Positions 27,331 through 36,554 are shown, numbered from the stretch's first letter. The stretch is 64,000 nucleotides of DNA from Polynucleobacter finlandensis (GCF_018881755.1 NZ_JACVPS010000003.1:124001-188000); one strand, 5' to 3'. The notes: a model not told the origin generated them from the sequence alone. Numbers and translations: made by a program.

Positions 27331-28593
27331 ATGAGTCAACAGACTGATACCAGCTTGACTGGTTTTTATAAAGTCATGAACGCAAAAGAGAAGAAAACCT
27401 TCTGGGGTTGCTTCTTGGGCTGGGCATTAGACGGCATGGATTTCATGATCTACCCATTAGTGATTGGAACCATTATTGCTGTTTGGCAGGTTGACCGCGG
27501 CATGGCTGGTCTAGCCGTAACCGGTACCTTATTGGCCTCCGCCTTTGGTGGCTGGTTTGCAGGCTATTTAGCCGACCGAATCGGGCGTGTTCGCACACTC
27601 CAGTTCACGATTCTGTGGTTCTCAACCTTTAGTTTGATCTGCGCCTTTACGCAAGACTTCAATCAGCTCATGATCTCTCGTGCACTGCTTGGGTTTGGTT
27701 TTGGTGGTGAGTGGGCGGCTGGCGCTGTGTTGATGGGTGAAACCATTCGCGCTGAATATCGTGGCCGTGCGGTGGGATCTGTGCAATCGGCATGGGCGGT
27801 AGGTTGGGGCGCCGCTGTTCTCTTACAGGCGATCATGTTTAGCTTGTTGCCTCCCGATATGGCGTGGCGTGCAATGTTTGTTGTTGGATTCTTCCCTGCA
27901 TTGTTATTGCTCTATATCCGTCGCCATGTTGAAGAGCCAGAGATTGCTAAGGTTGCTCGTGCAAAAGTGGTGGCAGCAGGTGACTCCCCTTCTATTTTTG
28001 AAATCTTCAAACCAGGCATTCTTAAAACAACTATCTTGGCATCGCTGTTAACGATGGGTGCACAAGGTGGCTACTACGCCATTACCACTTGGGTTCCAAC
28101 CTTCTTGAAGACTGAGCGCAAGTTAACGGTTGTAGGGTCGACAGGTTATTTAGCCTTCTTGATTGTTGGTAGTTTTGTGGGTTACTTGGTTGGCGCATGG
28201 ATGGCTGATCGTTATGGTCGCCGGAAGTTGTTTATGACCTTCTCGATTGGTGCAATTGTTCTGGTGCTGGCGTATACCCAATTAGACATTACCAATGAGA
28301 TGATCATGTGGCTTGGATTCCCATTGGGGTTCTTTGCCAGCGGCTACTTCTCTGGTATGGGGGCATTCCTCACTGAATTATTCCCAACGCGCTTACGTGG
28401 ATCTGGCCAAGGCTTTTGTTATAACTTTGGTCGCGGTATCGGCGCGCTATTCCCAGCTTTAGTGGGTTACTTCTCAGCTCAATATGGATTGGCAATGGCA
28501 ATCGCAATCTTTGCAGTGGTTGCGTATGGCGTCTTCTTTATTGCTGCAGTGATTCTTCCAGAAACGCGTGGACGAGAGCTGCAGGCAAACTAA
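27331..28593 (+). CDS. MFS transporter, sugar/acid symporter type
   Basis: A 12-helix MFS protein of 420 residues with GWALDGMDFMIYPLV, the loop GYLADRIGRVRTLQ, GFGFGGEWAAGAVLMGE and the second-half loop ADRYGRRKLF. These resemble NanT/AAHS-type proton symporters for organic acids. A good ribosome-binding site (AGGGAG) precedes the ATG. Only ten bases separate it from the amidohydrolase that follows, suggesting it imports that enzyme's substrate or a precursor. The substrate is unknown. Confidence 0.87.
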   Translation: MSQQTDTSLTGFYKVMNAKEKKTFWGCFLGWALDGMDFMIYPLVIGTIIAVWQVDRGMAGLAVTGTLLASAFGGWFAGYLADRIGRVRTLQFTILWFSTFSLICAFTQDFNQLMISRALLGFGFGGEWAAGAVLMGETIRAEYRGRAVGSVQSAWAVGWGAAVLLQAIMFSLLPPDMAWRAMFVVGFFPALLLLYIRRHVEEPEIAKVARAKVVAAGDSPSIFEIFKPGILKTTILASLLTMGAQGGYYAITTWVPTFLKTERKLTVVGSTGYLAFLIVGSFVGYLVGAWMADRYGRRKLFMTFSIGAIVLVLAYTQLDITNEMIMWLGFPLGFFASGYFSGMGAFLTELFPTRLRGSGQGFCYNFGRGIGALFPALVGYFSAQYGLAMAIAIFAVVAYGVFFIAAVILPETRGRELQAN

Positions 28594-28603
28594 GAAAATA
28601 TTA

Positions 28604-29476
28604 GTGTCAGAAGTAGATATTCCGTTTTGCCCGGGACCGCCTGAACATCAGAGCGGTCCCTTTCCTTTTGTGATGCCCAAAGGTGCAGTCGATACGCATG
28701 CCCATGTCATTAGCGCCGCCAGTTTTGTTCCCGATCGATCCTATACATCACCTGAAGCCACTGAAGAGCAATATATCCGCATGTTGGATGAAGTCGGTAT
28801 GACCTATGGTGTACTGATCCAAGTGAGCGTGAATGGTCAAGATAATGCGCCGATGTTGAAGGTGCTGGAGAGGCATCCACAGCGTTTGCGTGGCGTAGCA
28901 GTACCATTACTCAATCAGCCCGATGCTTATTATCAAAATATGAAAGACAAAGGGGTAGTTGGCATCCGCATGAATGTGATGTTCTCTGGCGGCGGCTTAG
29001 ATTTGTCAAAGCTGGAGGAGTGCGATGCCCTCGCAAGAGATTGGGGTTGGCATATCCAGTTCTTGTTAAATGCAAATGATCTACCAACGTTGATGCCGCG
29101 TATGCAAAAAATGCAATCTACCTTGGTGATTGATCACATGGGATATTTAAGAACAACAGTTGGGCTGAGTTCTCCTGGCTTTAAAGCACTCCTCGATTTA
29201 GTGAGAGAGCGTGCTTGGGTAAAAGTTTCCGGTGCTTATCGTTTAACTGATCAAGCGCCCCCGTACAACGAAGTAGTGCCCTATGCAACGGCTTTAATTG
29301 AAGCTGCTCCTGATCGCTGCATATGGGGCTCAGACTGGCCTCATGTTGCTAACTGGGGTGTTATGCCCAGCGTTGCGCAGATGTTGGAGAGTCTTGCTCT
29401 ATATGCTCCGGATGAGCACACTCGCAATCGAATCTTGTGCACTAACCCTCAACGCCTTTACGGATTGAATGTCTAG
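28604..29476 (+). CDS. LigI-like amidohydrolase (2-pyrone-4,6-dicarboxylate hydrolase family)
   Basis: This TIM-barrel amidohydrolase of about 290 residues belongs to the COG3618 group, whose best-known member LigI hydrolyses 2-pyrone-4,6-dicarboxylate lactone in aromatic degradation. Visible catalytic segments are the HxH motif in GAVDTHAHVIS, VIDHMGYL, KVSGAYRL and the Asp motif IWGSDWPH. The frame is open into the MFS gene, but the GTG at 28604, ten bases after the MFS stop, is the sensible start. Other lactonase substrates are equally possible. It forms a transporter-enzyme pair with the preceding gene. Confidence 0.83.
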   Translation: MSEVDIPFCPGPPEHQSGPFPFVMPKGAVDTHAHVISAASFVPDRSYTSPEATEEQYIRMLDEVGMTYGVLIQVSVNGQDNAPMLKVLERHPQRLRGVAVPLLNQPDAYYQNMKDKGVVGIRMNVMFSGGGLDLSKLEECDALARDWGWHIQFLLNANDLPTLMPRMQKMQSTLVIDHMGYLRTTVGLSSPGFKALLDLVRERAWVKVSGAYRLTDQAPPYNEVVPYATALIEAAPDRCIWGSDWPHVANWGVMPSVAQMLESLALYAPDEHTRNRILCTNPQRLYGLNV

Positions 29477-29751
29477 GCTGTAGTGGGTTAGTTATTTTCA
29501 CGATATGAAACGTCGTTTCCCTGCGTAAAATGCAGTGCAGCAAGATCCCTATATATTCATTTCAAGCAGTGAATATACATTCCATATTATAAAATTACAT
29601 ATTTAAGTCATTGAATTTAAATGATTAAATATTTTATAAATTATTTTCTAAATAGCTTGTTTGCTTTTTTAATATCCCTAAACTCTTATATAAGACATAA
29701 GACTTAAATGTCTCAATTTTTGAATTACTTGTTTAACTTAGGGAGAAAAAC
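29477..29751 (+). promoter_or_regulatory. AT-rich control region upstream of aceA
   Basis: This gap of 275 bases has no credible ORF. It contains a perfect 13-base palindrome GAAACG-T-CGTTTC (29507-29519) and an inverted repeat AGACAT...ATGTCT (29693-29713) about 40 bases ahead of the aceA start. An AGGGAGA ribosome-binding site precedes the ATG. The repeats are candidate operators; no specific regulator can be named. Confidence 0.5.
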
Positions 29752-31050
29752 ATGTCAGATCGCAAAGCAGAAATCGCAGCTCTACAAAAAGATTGGGATA
29801 CCAATCCACGCTGGAAAGGTATTACCCGTGGCTACACCGCAGAAGATGTTGTACGTCTTCGTGGCTCATTAAAAATTGAGCACACTTTAGCTAAGCACGG
29901 CGCTGAAAGACTTTGGAATTTAGTGAATAACGAAGCTTATGTAAATTGCTTGGGTGCTTTGACCGGTGGTCAAGCAATGCAGCAAGTTAAAGCCGGCGTT
30001 CAAGCAATTTATTTATCCGGTTGGCAAGTGGCTGCTGATGGTAATTCTTCTGCAGCAATGTACCCAGACCAATCTTTATACCCAGTGGATTCAGTTCCAA
30101 AGATGGTTGAGCGTATTAACAACTCATTCCAGCGCGCAGATGAAATTCAAACCTCTAAAGGCATTCAACGTGGTGATGCTGGCTTCGTTGAATATTTTGC
30201 GCCAATCGTTGCTGATGCCGAGGCTGGTTTCGGTGGCGTACTAAATGCTTTTGAATTGAGCAAAGCGTTAATTAAGCAAGGTGCTGCTGGTGTTCACTTT
30301 GAAGATCAATTATCTTCGGTTAAAAAATGTGGTCACTTGGGCGGAAAAGTATTGCTGCCAACAGCTGAGTCAGTACAGAAATTGATTTCTGCACGTTTGG
30401 CTGCCGACGTAATGGGTGTTTCGACTATCATCTTGGCCCGGACTGATGCTGAAGCTGCTGACTTATTGACCTCTGACTATGATGAAAACGATAAGCCATT
30501 CTTGACAGGTGAGCGTACTCCAGAAGGTTTCTACAAAACACGTAAGGGCTTAGATCAAGCAATCTCCCGTGGTTTGGCATACGCTGCATACGCTGATATG
30601 GTTTGGTGTGAAACAGGTACACCGGATCTTGATTTTGCTCGTGCATTTGCTGAAGCAATTCGTGCGAAGTTCCCAGGCAAGATGTTGGCATACAACTGCT
30701 CACCATCTTTCAACTGGAAGAAGAACTTGGACGATGCAACGATTGCGAAGTTCCAGCGCGAATTGGGTGCGATGGGTTACAAGTATCAATTTATTACCCT
30801 CGCTGGTATTCACTCTATGTGGTACAACATGTTCGATTTGGCCCAGGATTATATGAAGCGCGGCATGACGGCTTATATCGAAAAAGTACAAGAGCCAGAA
30901 TTTGCTGCCCGTGATCGTGGATACACCTTCGTTTCACATCAGCAAGAAGTTGGCACCGGTTACTTTGATGATGTAACAACGGTTATTCAAGGTGGTAAAT
31001 CATCAGTAACAGCTTTGACTGGTTCTACTGAAGAAGAGCAGTTCCACTAA
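29752..31050 (+). CDS. aceA: Isocitrate lyase
   Basis: It cleaves isocitrate to glyoxylate and succinate, the first step of the glyoxylate shunt used for growth on acetate or fatty acids. The 432 residues carry the signature [11 protein letters not shown] with catalytic Cys193, the metal-binding [10 protein letters not shown]-like stretch ([17 protein letters not shown]), EDQLSS and [10 protein letters not shown]. The length matches the E. coli type. It has its own long promoter region and a terminator behind it. Malate synthase is not in the window. Confidence 0.96.
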   Translation: MSDRKAEIAALQKDWDTNPRWKGITRGYTAEDVVRLRGSLKIEHTLAKHGAERLWNLVNNEAYVNCLGALTGGQAMQQVKAGVQAIYLSGWQVAADGNSSAAMYPDQSLYPVDSVPKMVERINNSFQRADEIQTSKGIQRGDAGFVEYFAPIVADAEAGFGGVLNAFELSKALIKQGAAGVHFEDQLSSVKKCGHLGGKVLLPTAESVQKLISARLAADVMGVSTIILARTDAEAADLLTSDYDENDKPFLTGERTPEGFYKTRKGLDQAISRGLAYAAYADMVWCETGTPDLDFARAFAEAIRAKFPGKMLAYNCSPSFNWKKNLDDATIAKFQRELGAMGYKYQFITLAGIHSMWYNMFDLAQDYMKRGMTAYIEKVQEPEFAARDRGYTFVSHQQEVGTGYFDDVTTVIQGGKSSVTALTGSTEEEQFH

Positions 31051-31096
31051 TCGAATCCCTAAGTAGTTCGTAGTAGCAGTAGTACCAGTACTGCCG

Positions 31097-31140
31097 CGGC
31101 ACCTAAATTACCTCACAAGGGTGACTTAGGTGCCGTTTTC
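31097..31140 (+). terminator. Intrinsic terminator after aceA
   Basis: A ten-pair stem CGGCACCTAA / TTAGGTGCCG with a loop of about 19 bases is followed by TTTTC. It lies about 45 bases after the aceA stop and just ahead of the HIT gene. Confidence 0.85.
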
Positions 31141-31155
31141 GTATACATTTATTCC

Positions 31156-31596
31156 ATGAAAAATTGCATACTCTGTGCCGATAGCCTAAAACCTGAAGAG
31201 GGCGAACTGATTTGGCGTGGCGATGACTGTCGCGTTATTTTAGTAAACGACCCTGATTTACCAGGATTTTGCAGAGTCATTTGGAATGGTCACGTAAGCG
31301 AGATGTCTGAGCTCACCTTTGGCGAGCGAGATATGTTCATGGCGCTAGTCTTTGCGGTTGAGGGGGCTGTGCGTCATGTGATGCAACCAGCTAAGGTGAA
31401 CTTGGCTTCACTGGGTAACCAAGTCCCCCATCTTCATTGGCACGTGATCCCCCGTTATCAAGATGATGCTTTTTTCCCAGGCTCTGCATGGTCTGTAAAA
31501 GTTCAACAAACTCCCAGCTCGATTTTGGAGGCTCGCAAACAGAAGGCTCAAGCCCTGCCAACGGCAATTCGGGCTGCAATTTCACAATTGCATTAA
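31156..31596 (+). CDS. HIT family nucleotide-binding hydrolase/transferase
   Basis: This 146-residue histidine-triad protein has the motif HLHWHVIPR preceded by NLASLGNQVP. Two Cys near the N-terminus (NCILCADSL) fit the HIT-like families that bind zinc. Such enzymes hydrolyse nucleotide phosphoramidates or dinucleoside polyphosphates. The substrate is unknown. It is probably expressed alone, being flanked by the aceA terminator and about 60 bases before the CoA-transferase genes. Confidence 0.9.
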   Translation: MKNCILCADSLKPEEGELIWRGDDCRVILVNDPDLPGFCRVIWNGHVSEMSELTFGERDMFMALVFAVEGAVRHVMQPAKVNLASLGNQVPHLHWHVIPRYQDDAFFPGSAWSVKVQQTPSSILEARKQKAQALPTAIRAAISQLH

Positions 31597-31659
31597 ATTA
31601 ATGGTGTTGCAGCTACAAAGCTGATTCGTTGTACCCATAATTAAAAAGACGGAGATTTT

Positions 31660-32331
31660 GTGATTCAAAAAATCATTCCTAGCGTGGCTGAGGCTTTGCG
31701 GGATATTGCTGATGGCTCAACCATCTTCATTTCTGGATTTGGTGGAGCAGGTTTACCGATCCTCCTATTGGATGCGCTTCTTGAGCAAGGCGCAAAGAAC
31801 CTGACTTTAATTAGCAATAATGCTGGAGCTTCAGGGGTAGGTATCGCTAAGCTGGTAAGTGCTGGGCGTGTTAAAAAAATGGTGTGCTCTTTTCCGCGTC
31901 AACCCGAGTCCGGCGCTTTTGATGAGCTCTATCGCGCAGGCAAGATTGAGTTGGAGTTAGTTCCACAAGGCACCCTTGCCGAGCGGATCCGAGCTGGTGG
32001 TGCTGGCATTGGTGGCTTTTACACGCCTACTGGCTTTGGTACTGAGTTGGCTAAAGGAAAAGATACGCGCGAGATTGATGGCGTGAATTATATTTTTGAG
32101 AAGGCGATCAAGGCCGACTATGCCCTGATTAAGGCGGATAAAGGGGATCGCTGGGGGAATCTCACCTATCACGGTACTGCCAGAAATTTCGGCCCGGTCA
32201 TGGCAACTGCTGCACGTTGCACCATCGCTCAGGTTAGAGAAGTGGTTGAGCTTGGAGCTCTCGATCCAGAGAATATTGTGACCCCTGGCATTTTTGTAAA
32301 ACGGATTGTGCAAATGGGGGCAGCATCATGA
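31660..32331 (+). CDS. 3-oxoacid CoA-transferase subunit A
   Basis: The alpha subunit (223 residues) of a heteromeric family I CoA-transferase. Motifs: DGSTIFISGFGGAGLPILLLDALLEQG near the start (the CoA-binding GGFG-type segment) and GGAGIGGFYTPTGFGTELAKGK. Such enzymes move CoA from succinyl-CoA to acetoacetate, 3-oxoadipate or similar acids. The start is a GTG at 31660. It overlaps the B subunit by four bases. The neighbouring thiolase-like/DUF35 pair suggests a CoA-dependent carboxylic acid catabolic route; the exact acid is not determinable. Confidence 0.92.
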   Translation: MIQKIIPSVAEALRDIADGSTIFISGFGGAGLPILLLDALLEQGAKNLTLISNNAGASGVGIAKLVSAGRVKKMVCSFPRQPESGAFDELYRAGKIELELVPQGTLAERIRAGGAGIGGFYTPTGFGTELAKGKDTREIDGVNYIFEKAIKADYALIKADKGDRWGNLTYHGTARNFGPVMATAARCTIAQVREVVELGALDPENIVTPGIFVKRIVQMGAAS

Positions 32332-32990
32332 TTGATCTATCTAAAGTCAAAAAGCGCTCAACCGCTGATATTGCCAAACGGATTGTTCAAGATATTCCTG
32401 ATGGCGCGAGCGTGAACTTAGGCATAGGACAGCCTATGACTATCTCAAACTACTTGCCGCATGATCGGGAGATCTTGCTTCATAGTGAAAACGGTTTACT
32501 TGGCATGGGGCCGTTGGCGACTGGCGACCAAATTGATCCAGATATTGTGAATGCGGGCAAGCAGTCAGTAACGATGCTGTCTGGAGCCTCACTTTGTCAT
32601 CACGCAGATTCATTTGTCATGATTCGTGGTGGTCATATTGATATTTGTGTCCTGGGTGCATTTCAGGTTTCTATAAAAGGTGACATTGCCAATTGGCGTA
32701 CCAGCGATCCCAATGCTATTCCAGCTGTAGGCGGAGCAATGGATTTGGCATTGGGCGCAAAGAAATTATTTGTCATGATGGAACATCTCACCAAATCCGG
32801 TGAATCGAAATTGGTGCAGGAGTGCACTTATCCACTGACTGCACTTGATGCAGTGAATTGTGTCTATACAGATTTAGCCACCATTGCGGTAACACCCCAA
32901 GGTTTGCTTGCGGTTGATTGGGTTGAGGGCTTGAGCTTTGAAGAGCTGCAAGAAATTAGCAACGTAGCATTGATTAACTCCCAATCATGA
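32328..32990 (+). CDS. 3-oxoacid CoA-transferase subunit B
   Basis: The beta subunit (220 residues) of the same CoA-transferase. The catalytic glutamate is in HSENGLLGMGP, the characteristic SENG motif, and GGHIDICVLGAFQVSIKGDIANW is a further family hallmark. With subunit A it resembles PcaIJ, AtoDA and ScoAB equally. The stop overlaps the start of the next gene by four bases, so A, B and the binding-protein gene form one transcript. Confidence 0.93.
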   Translation: MIDLSKVKKRSTADIAKRIVQDIPDGASVNLGIGQPMTISNYLPHDREILLHSENGLLGMGPLATGDQIDPDIVNAGKQSVTMLSGASLCHHADSFVMIRGGHIDICVLGAFQVSIKGDIANWRTSDPNAIPAVGGAMDLALGAKKLFVMMEHLTKSGESKLVQECTYPLTALDAVNCVYTDLATIAVTPQGLLAVDWVEGLSFEELQEISNVALINSQS

Positions 32991-33964
32991 AATTCTTCTC
33001 ACTAGTAGTTTTCTTAGGGTCCATTCTTTTGGGTGGCGGTATTGCTAATGCTGCAGATGCTGCAAGCACCTATCCCAATAAACCCATTCATTTAATTGTG
33101 GGATTTTCTCCTGGAGGTTCGGCTGATACAGTTGGTCGCGCCTTGGCCGAAGGGCTCTCAACCCGACTTGGGCAGCCAGTGATTGTTGAAAATAAGGCTG
33201 GAGCCAATGGCAATATTGCAGCAGAGTTGGTTTCGCGTGCTGCACCCGATGGCTATATGATCTACTTTCCATCAATCGGCCATGCAGTCAATGCATCTCT
33301 CTATAAGAACTTGCCGTATGACCCTGTGAAAGATTTCACGGCGATTGGCGGCGTCTTCTCAGCACCAAACATGTTAGTGGTGCCTATGAATTCACCTTAT
33401 AAGTCCGTATCGGATGTGATTAACGCTGCTAGAGCAAATCCTGGTAAGTTGACTTTTGCCTCTAGCGGTAGCGGTACATCCGTACATCTTTCCGCGGAAT
33501 TATTTGAGAAGATGGCAAAGATTGAGATGATCCACGTTCCTTATAAAGGCACGGGTAATGCCATGCCGGATGTGATTTCTGGTCAAGTGGATATGAGTTT
33601 CCCAAATTTACCAAGCGCTGTTCCGCAAGTGAAGGCAGGCAACTTACGTGCACTGGGTATTACTACCGCAAAACGCTCTGATGCTGCCCCAGGTATTCCT
33701 ACTATTGCCGAATCAGGTTTACCAGGTTACGAGATGGCTACTTGGTATGGCCTAGTTGCGCCTGCAAATTTACCAATTAGTATTCGCAACCGCCTCAATA
33801 AGGAGCTACAAAGTATTTTGTCGGATCCAAAATTTAAGGACAAATTAATTGCACAGGGAGCCGATCCGATGCCAGGTACGCCAGAGCAATTTTCTCAATT
33901 GATTAAGACTGAAATTGAGAGATGGCGTAAGTTGATTGCGCAATCTAAAATTACCATTGAATAA
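32987..33964 (+). CDS. Bug/TctC-family periplasmic substrate-binding protein
   Basis: This 325-residue extracytoplasmic receptor has a Sec signal peptide that ends at about ANA/AD (residues 20-24). The family motif YPNKPIHLIVGFSPGGSADTVGR and the internal YKGTGNAMPDVISGQVDMSF are present. Bug proteins bind carboxylates, many without a dedicated transporter nearby; no TctA/TctB membrane genes are seen here. Its position inside the CoA-transferase operon suggests it captures the acid degraded by these enzymes. The ligand is unknown. Confidence 0.92.
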   Translation: MKFFSLVVFLGSILLGGGIANAADAASTYPNKPIHLIVGFSPGGSADTVGRALAEGLSTRLGQPVIVENKAGANGNIAAELVSRAAPDGYMIYFPSIGHAVNASLYKNLPYDPVKDFTAIGGVFSAPNMLVVPMNSPYKSVSDVINAARANPGKLTFASSGSGTSVHLSAELFEKMAKIEMIHVPYKGTGNAMPDVISGQVDMSFPNLPSAVPQVKAGNLRALGITTAKRSDAAPGIPTIAESGLPGYEMATWYGLVAPANLPISIRNRLNKELQSILSDPKFKDKLIAQGADPMPGTPEQFSQLIKTEIERWRKLIAQSKITIE

Positions 33965-33987
33965 TTTGTCGACCCCCTGGGAGAACT

Positions 33988-35157
33988 ATGTCATTTTCTA
34001 ACAATGCCTGTATAGCTGGTATTTATGAGCACCCATTGCGCGTTGCCCCAAACCATACGGTTGCGCAATTGCATGCTGAAGTTGCTTATGGTGCTTTACA
34101 GGATGCTGGATTGACATTGAATGATGTCGATGGATATTTTTGCGCTGGTGATGCACCTGGCATGGGCCCAGTTGCCATGGTCGACTACCTTGGACTCAAA
34201 AAAGTGAGTTACTTAGATTCCACTGATCTTGGGGGTGCTTCTTATTTAGCCCACGTCGGTCATGCAGCGCGAGCAATTGCTACGGGGCAATGTAAAGTTG
34301 CCTTAATCACTTTAGCCGGACGCCCTAAGTCAGAAGGTTCTAGCGGTACTCAAGTTCGTAGTCACCATGCGAGCGCACCGGATTTTGCTTTTGAAAAGCC
34401 TTATTCACCAGCACCATTAAATACCTATGCAATGTGCGCTATGCGTCACATGCATGAGTTTGGAACGACAAGCGAGCAGCTGGCTTGGATAAAAGTGGCA
34501 GCCTCACATCATGCCCAACATAACCCGAATGCATTATTAAAAGATGTTTTAACTGTCGAGGATGTCTTAGCATCGCCGATGATTGCTGATCCATTGCACC
34601 GGGCGGATTGTTGTGTAGTAACAGATAGCGGTGGCGCACTGTTAGTCGTTCATCCTGATATTGCCAAGTCATTAAAGAAACCGGTCGTTACCATTATGGG
34701 TGCAGCAGAGTCTGCCAAAGGTCAGATTGGTGGCAAAGTCGATTTAACGTACTCAGGGGTCGCTTGGACCGGCCCGCGCGCGTTTGCGGAAGCAAAACTT
34801 ACTCCAGCCCAAATTCGATACGCATCCATTTACGATAGTTTCACCATTACGGTATTGATTCAGCTTGAAGATTTAGGGTTTTGTAAAAAGGGTGAGGGTG
34901 GGAAGTTTGTTGAGAACGGCCAATTGATTTCCGGTAAAGGGACGCTTGCTTTTAATACTGACGGCGGTGGCTTGTGTAATAACCATCCCGCAAACCGGGG
35001 CGGCATGACAAAAGTCATTGAAGCGGTAAGGCAGTTACGCGGTGAGGCTCATCCCGCCGTGCAAGTGCCCCATCTTGAATTTGCCTTGGCTTCTGGCATT
35101 GGCGGCGCCTTGGGCACTCGGCATGGTGCCGCCACTTTGATTATGGGGAGACTGTAA
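33988..35157 (+). CDS. Thiolase-like enzyme lacking the usual nucleophilic cysteine
   Basis: This 389-residue protein has the SCP2-type thiolase fold. The segment where thiolases carry the acyl-accepting Cys (usually CASG) reads STDLGGAS, so the nucleophile is missing. The C-terminal NNHPANRGG keeps the catalytic His, followed by RQLRGEA and SGIGGALGTRHGAATLIMGR. Proteins of this kind, always paired with a DUF35 partner as here, include Ltp2-like retro-aldolases that release a ketone from a hydroxyacyl-CoA. A similar role is plausible but not proven. It overlaps the DUF35 gene by one base. Confidence 0.85.
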   Translation: MSFSNNACIAGIYEHPLRVAPNHTVAQLHAEVAYGALQDAGLTLNDVDGYFCAGDAPGMGPVAMVDYLGLKKVSYLDSTDLGGASYLAHVGHAARAIATGQCKVALITLAGRPKSEGSSGTQVRSHHASAPDFAFEKPYSPAPLNTYAMCAMRHMHEFGTTSEQLAWIKVAASHHAQHNPNALLKDVLTVEDVLASPMIADPLHRADCCVVTDSGGALLVVHPDIAKSLKKPVVTIMGAAESAKGQIGGKVDLTYSGVAWTGPRAFAEAKLTPAQIRYASIYDSFTITVLIQLEDLGFCKKGEGGKFVENGQLISGKGTLAFNTDGGGLCNNHPANRGGMTKVIEAVRQLRGEAHPAVQVPHLEFALASGIGGALGTRHGAATLIMGRL

Positions 35158-35552
35158 TGTCAGAGCCACACCGCTTACCGAGTCCCATTGTGAATGCAGA
35201 AAATCAGGCGTTTTGGCAGGCAGCGCAAGAAGACAAGCTCATTTTGAAGCTATGCCATGCTTGTAAACAGGTTCACTACTATCCCCGTACTATTTGCCCC
35301 CACTGCGGCAGTAATGACACTACTTGGGTGAGCTCAGAAGGCCTTGGCGAAATCTATTCGTTCACCGTGATGAGACGTGGAGTAGAGTTTCCGTTTGCAA
35401 TGGCCTATGTTCTCTTGAAAGAGGGCATTTCATTGCTCACTCATTTAACAAATTGCGATTTCAATGAGATTCGCATTGGGCAAAAAGTGAAGGTGGTGTT
35501 TCAAGTAACTCAAGATGGGCAAAATACCCATCTGTTTGAGCCGCTCAATTAA
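35157..35552 (+). CDS. DUF35 zinc-ribbon/OB-fold acyl-CoA-binding protein
   Basis: This 131-residue protein has a rubredoxin-like zinc ribbon (CHACKQVHYYPRTICPHCGS, four Cys) followed by an OB-fold (GLGEIYSFTVM to KVKVVFQVT). DUF35 proteins bind acyl-CoA and pair with thiolase-like subunits, stabilising them and forming part of the active complex. The gene follows its partner with a one-base overlap. Its 3' end overlaps the convergent cupin gene by four bases. Confidence 0.9.
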   Translation: MSEPHRLPSPIVNAENQAFWQAAQEDKLILKLCHACKQVHYYPRTICPHCGSNDTTWVSSEGLGEIYSFTVMRRGVEFPFAMAYVLLKEGISLLTHLTNCDFNEIRIGQKVKVVFQVTQDGQNTHLFEPLN

Positions 35553-36106
35553 GTTAAATCAAATTCCCCATCGATTAAAACAAATAGCATTTTGCAAGGC
35601 CTGCCAGAGCGATTACTCCAAGCATGATTTGTTCCGCGCTCCACCAGAAAGTCGCCATGTTTCATCAGTTTCTCTTCTTTATCCAGCACGATATAGATCT
35701 CACCCTCAAGCACTAGAGCGTAATCCACTGTTTCAGTTCTATGCATCAGTGGGTGACCACCTTCTTTGAAGGTGGAGGCTTTTTCGGTGCCAAGTGCCCC
35801 AAAGGCGACTTGTGCATCTGAAGCACTTAAATTCTTGGTCCACTCGCCCTCGGGGCCAAACTCTACAATTCTGACAACGGTACCATTTTTAGGTGGTATC
35901 AGTTCTAAAAGGCGGCTGGTCGGATCTGGATTGTTATTAATCTTTGCTGGAGTTTCATCGGTGATCCAAAGATTAGTCAAATAGTAGCCAACGCGCTTAG
36001 GGTTGTCATGAACACTCGGTGCATTTCCATCTTCGGTAAAGATAGCATTGCCGTCAACATCATGCCCCGTCACAATTCTGCGTACGATTCCTTTTTGATC
36101 CGTCAT
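35549..36106 (-). CDS. Cupin domain protein
   Basis: This 185-residue single-cupin protein has the first cupin motif around GHPLMHRTETVDYALVLEGEIYIVLD and the second around HGDFLVERGTNHAWSNRSGRPC, with histidines positioned to bind a metal. The N-terminal 60 residues form a conserved extension (NPKRVGYYLTNLWITDETPA). Enzymatic and regulatory cupins share this fold, so no reaction can be named. It is 16 bases upstream of the DUF1841 gene's end and transcribed against the catabolic cluster. Confidence 0.85.
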   Translation of the reverse strand: MTDQKGIVRRIVTGHDVDGNAIFTEDGNAPSVHDNPKRVGYYLTNLWITDETPAKINNNPDPTSRLLELIPPKNGTVVRIVEFGPEGEWTKNLSASDAQVAFGALGTEKASTFKEGGHPLMHRTETVDYALVLEGEIYIVLDKEEKLMKHGDFLVERGTNHAWSNRSGRPCKMLFVLIDGEFDLT

Positions 36107-36122
36107 TATTGGGTAGTCTCGC

Positions 36123-36554
36123 TTAGTTTAATTTTTGGAGTGCTTCTATATATTTTTCGGGGCTTAATGGAACGCCATCACGTTGGGACTCCCACATCAC
36201 TTGGCCTAGACATTCCATGATGCGATGTTGTGCCTCATGCTCTGATCCCAGTTTCCCTGCAAGGTTTTCTGCAATTTTTCTGATGCCAGGTGGTTGATCA
36301 ATCGAGATCTGCTCACTAATTGATAAGTGCATCGATAGATGCAGGAAAGGATTGGTTTCGCCACGCTCTGGCGTGTAATCCTGGGCTAGGGCGCCGTCAG
36401 AATCAGTTAGAAGAGTGTGATATTCCGGATGTTGTTCCATCCAATCCCCTGCAATCGTTTCTAAGAGCGTCAGGATATGAGACTCAGTTTTTTTCTTCCA
36501 GGTATCGCAGAAAAATCGACGCACATCTTCGCGAGTGGGGTTAAATATCGCCAC
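36123..36554 (-). CDS. DUF1841 family protein
   Basis: This 143-residue conserved betaproteobacterial protein has no known function. It shows the family start VAIFNPTREDVRRFFCDTW and the motif GETNPFLHLSMHLSISEQ. The open frame extends to 36677, but that part overlaps nth deeply. The GTG at 36554 has a clear ribosome-binding site (AAAGGA) and matches the usual N-terminus, so I start there. It overlaps nth by 14 bases and belongs to an rsxB-nth-DUF1841 transcript. Confidence 0.85.
   Translation of the reverse strand: MAIFNPTREDVRRFFCDTWKKKTESHILTLLETIAGDWMEQHPEYHTLLTDSDGALAQDYTPERGETNPFLHLSMHLSISEQISIDQPPGIRKIAENLAGKLGSEHEAQHRIMECLGQVMWESQRDGVPLSPEKYIEALQKLN

Noticed and set aside
33988-35157. 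Ordinary acetyl-CoA acetyltransferase
   Set aside because: The nucleophilic Cys is missing, so a normal thiolase call would mislead.
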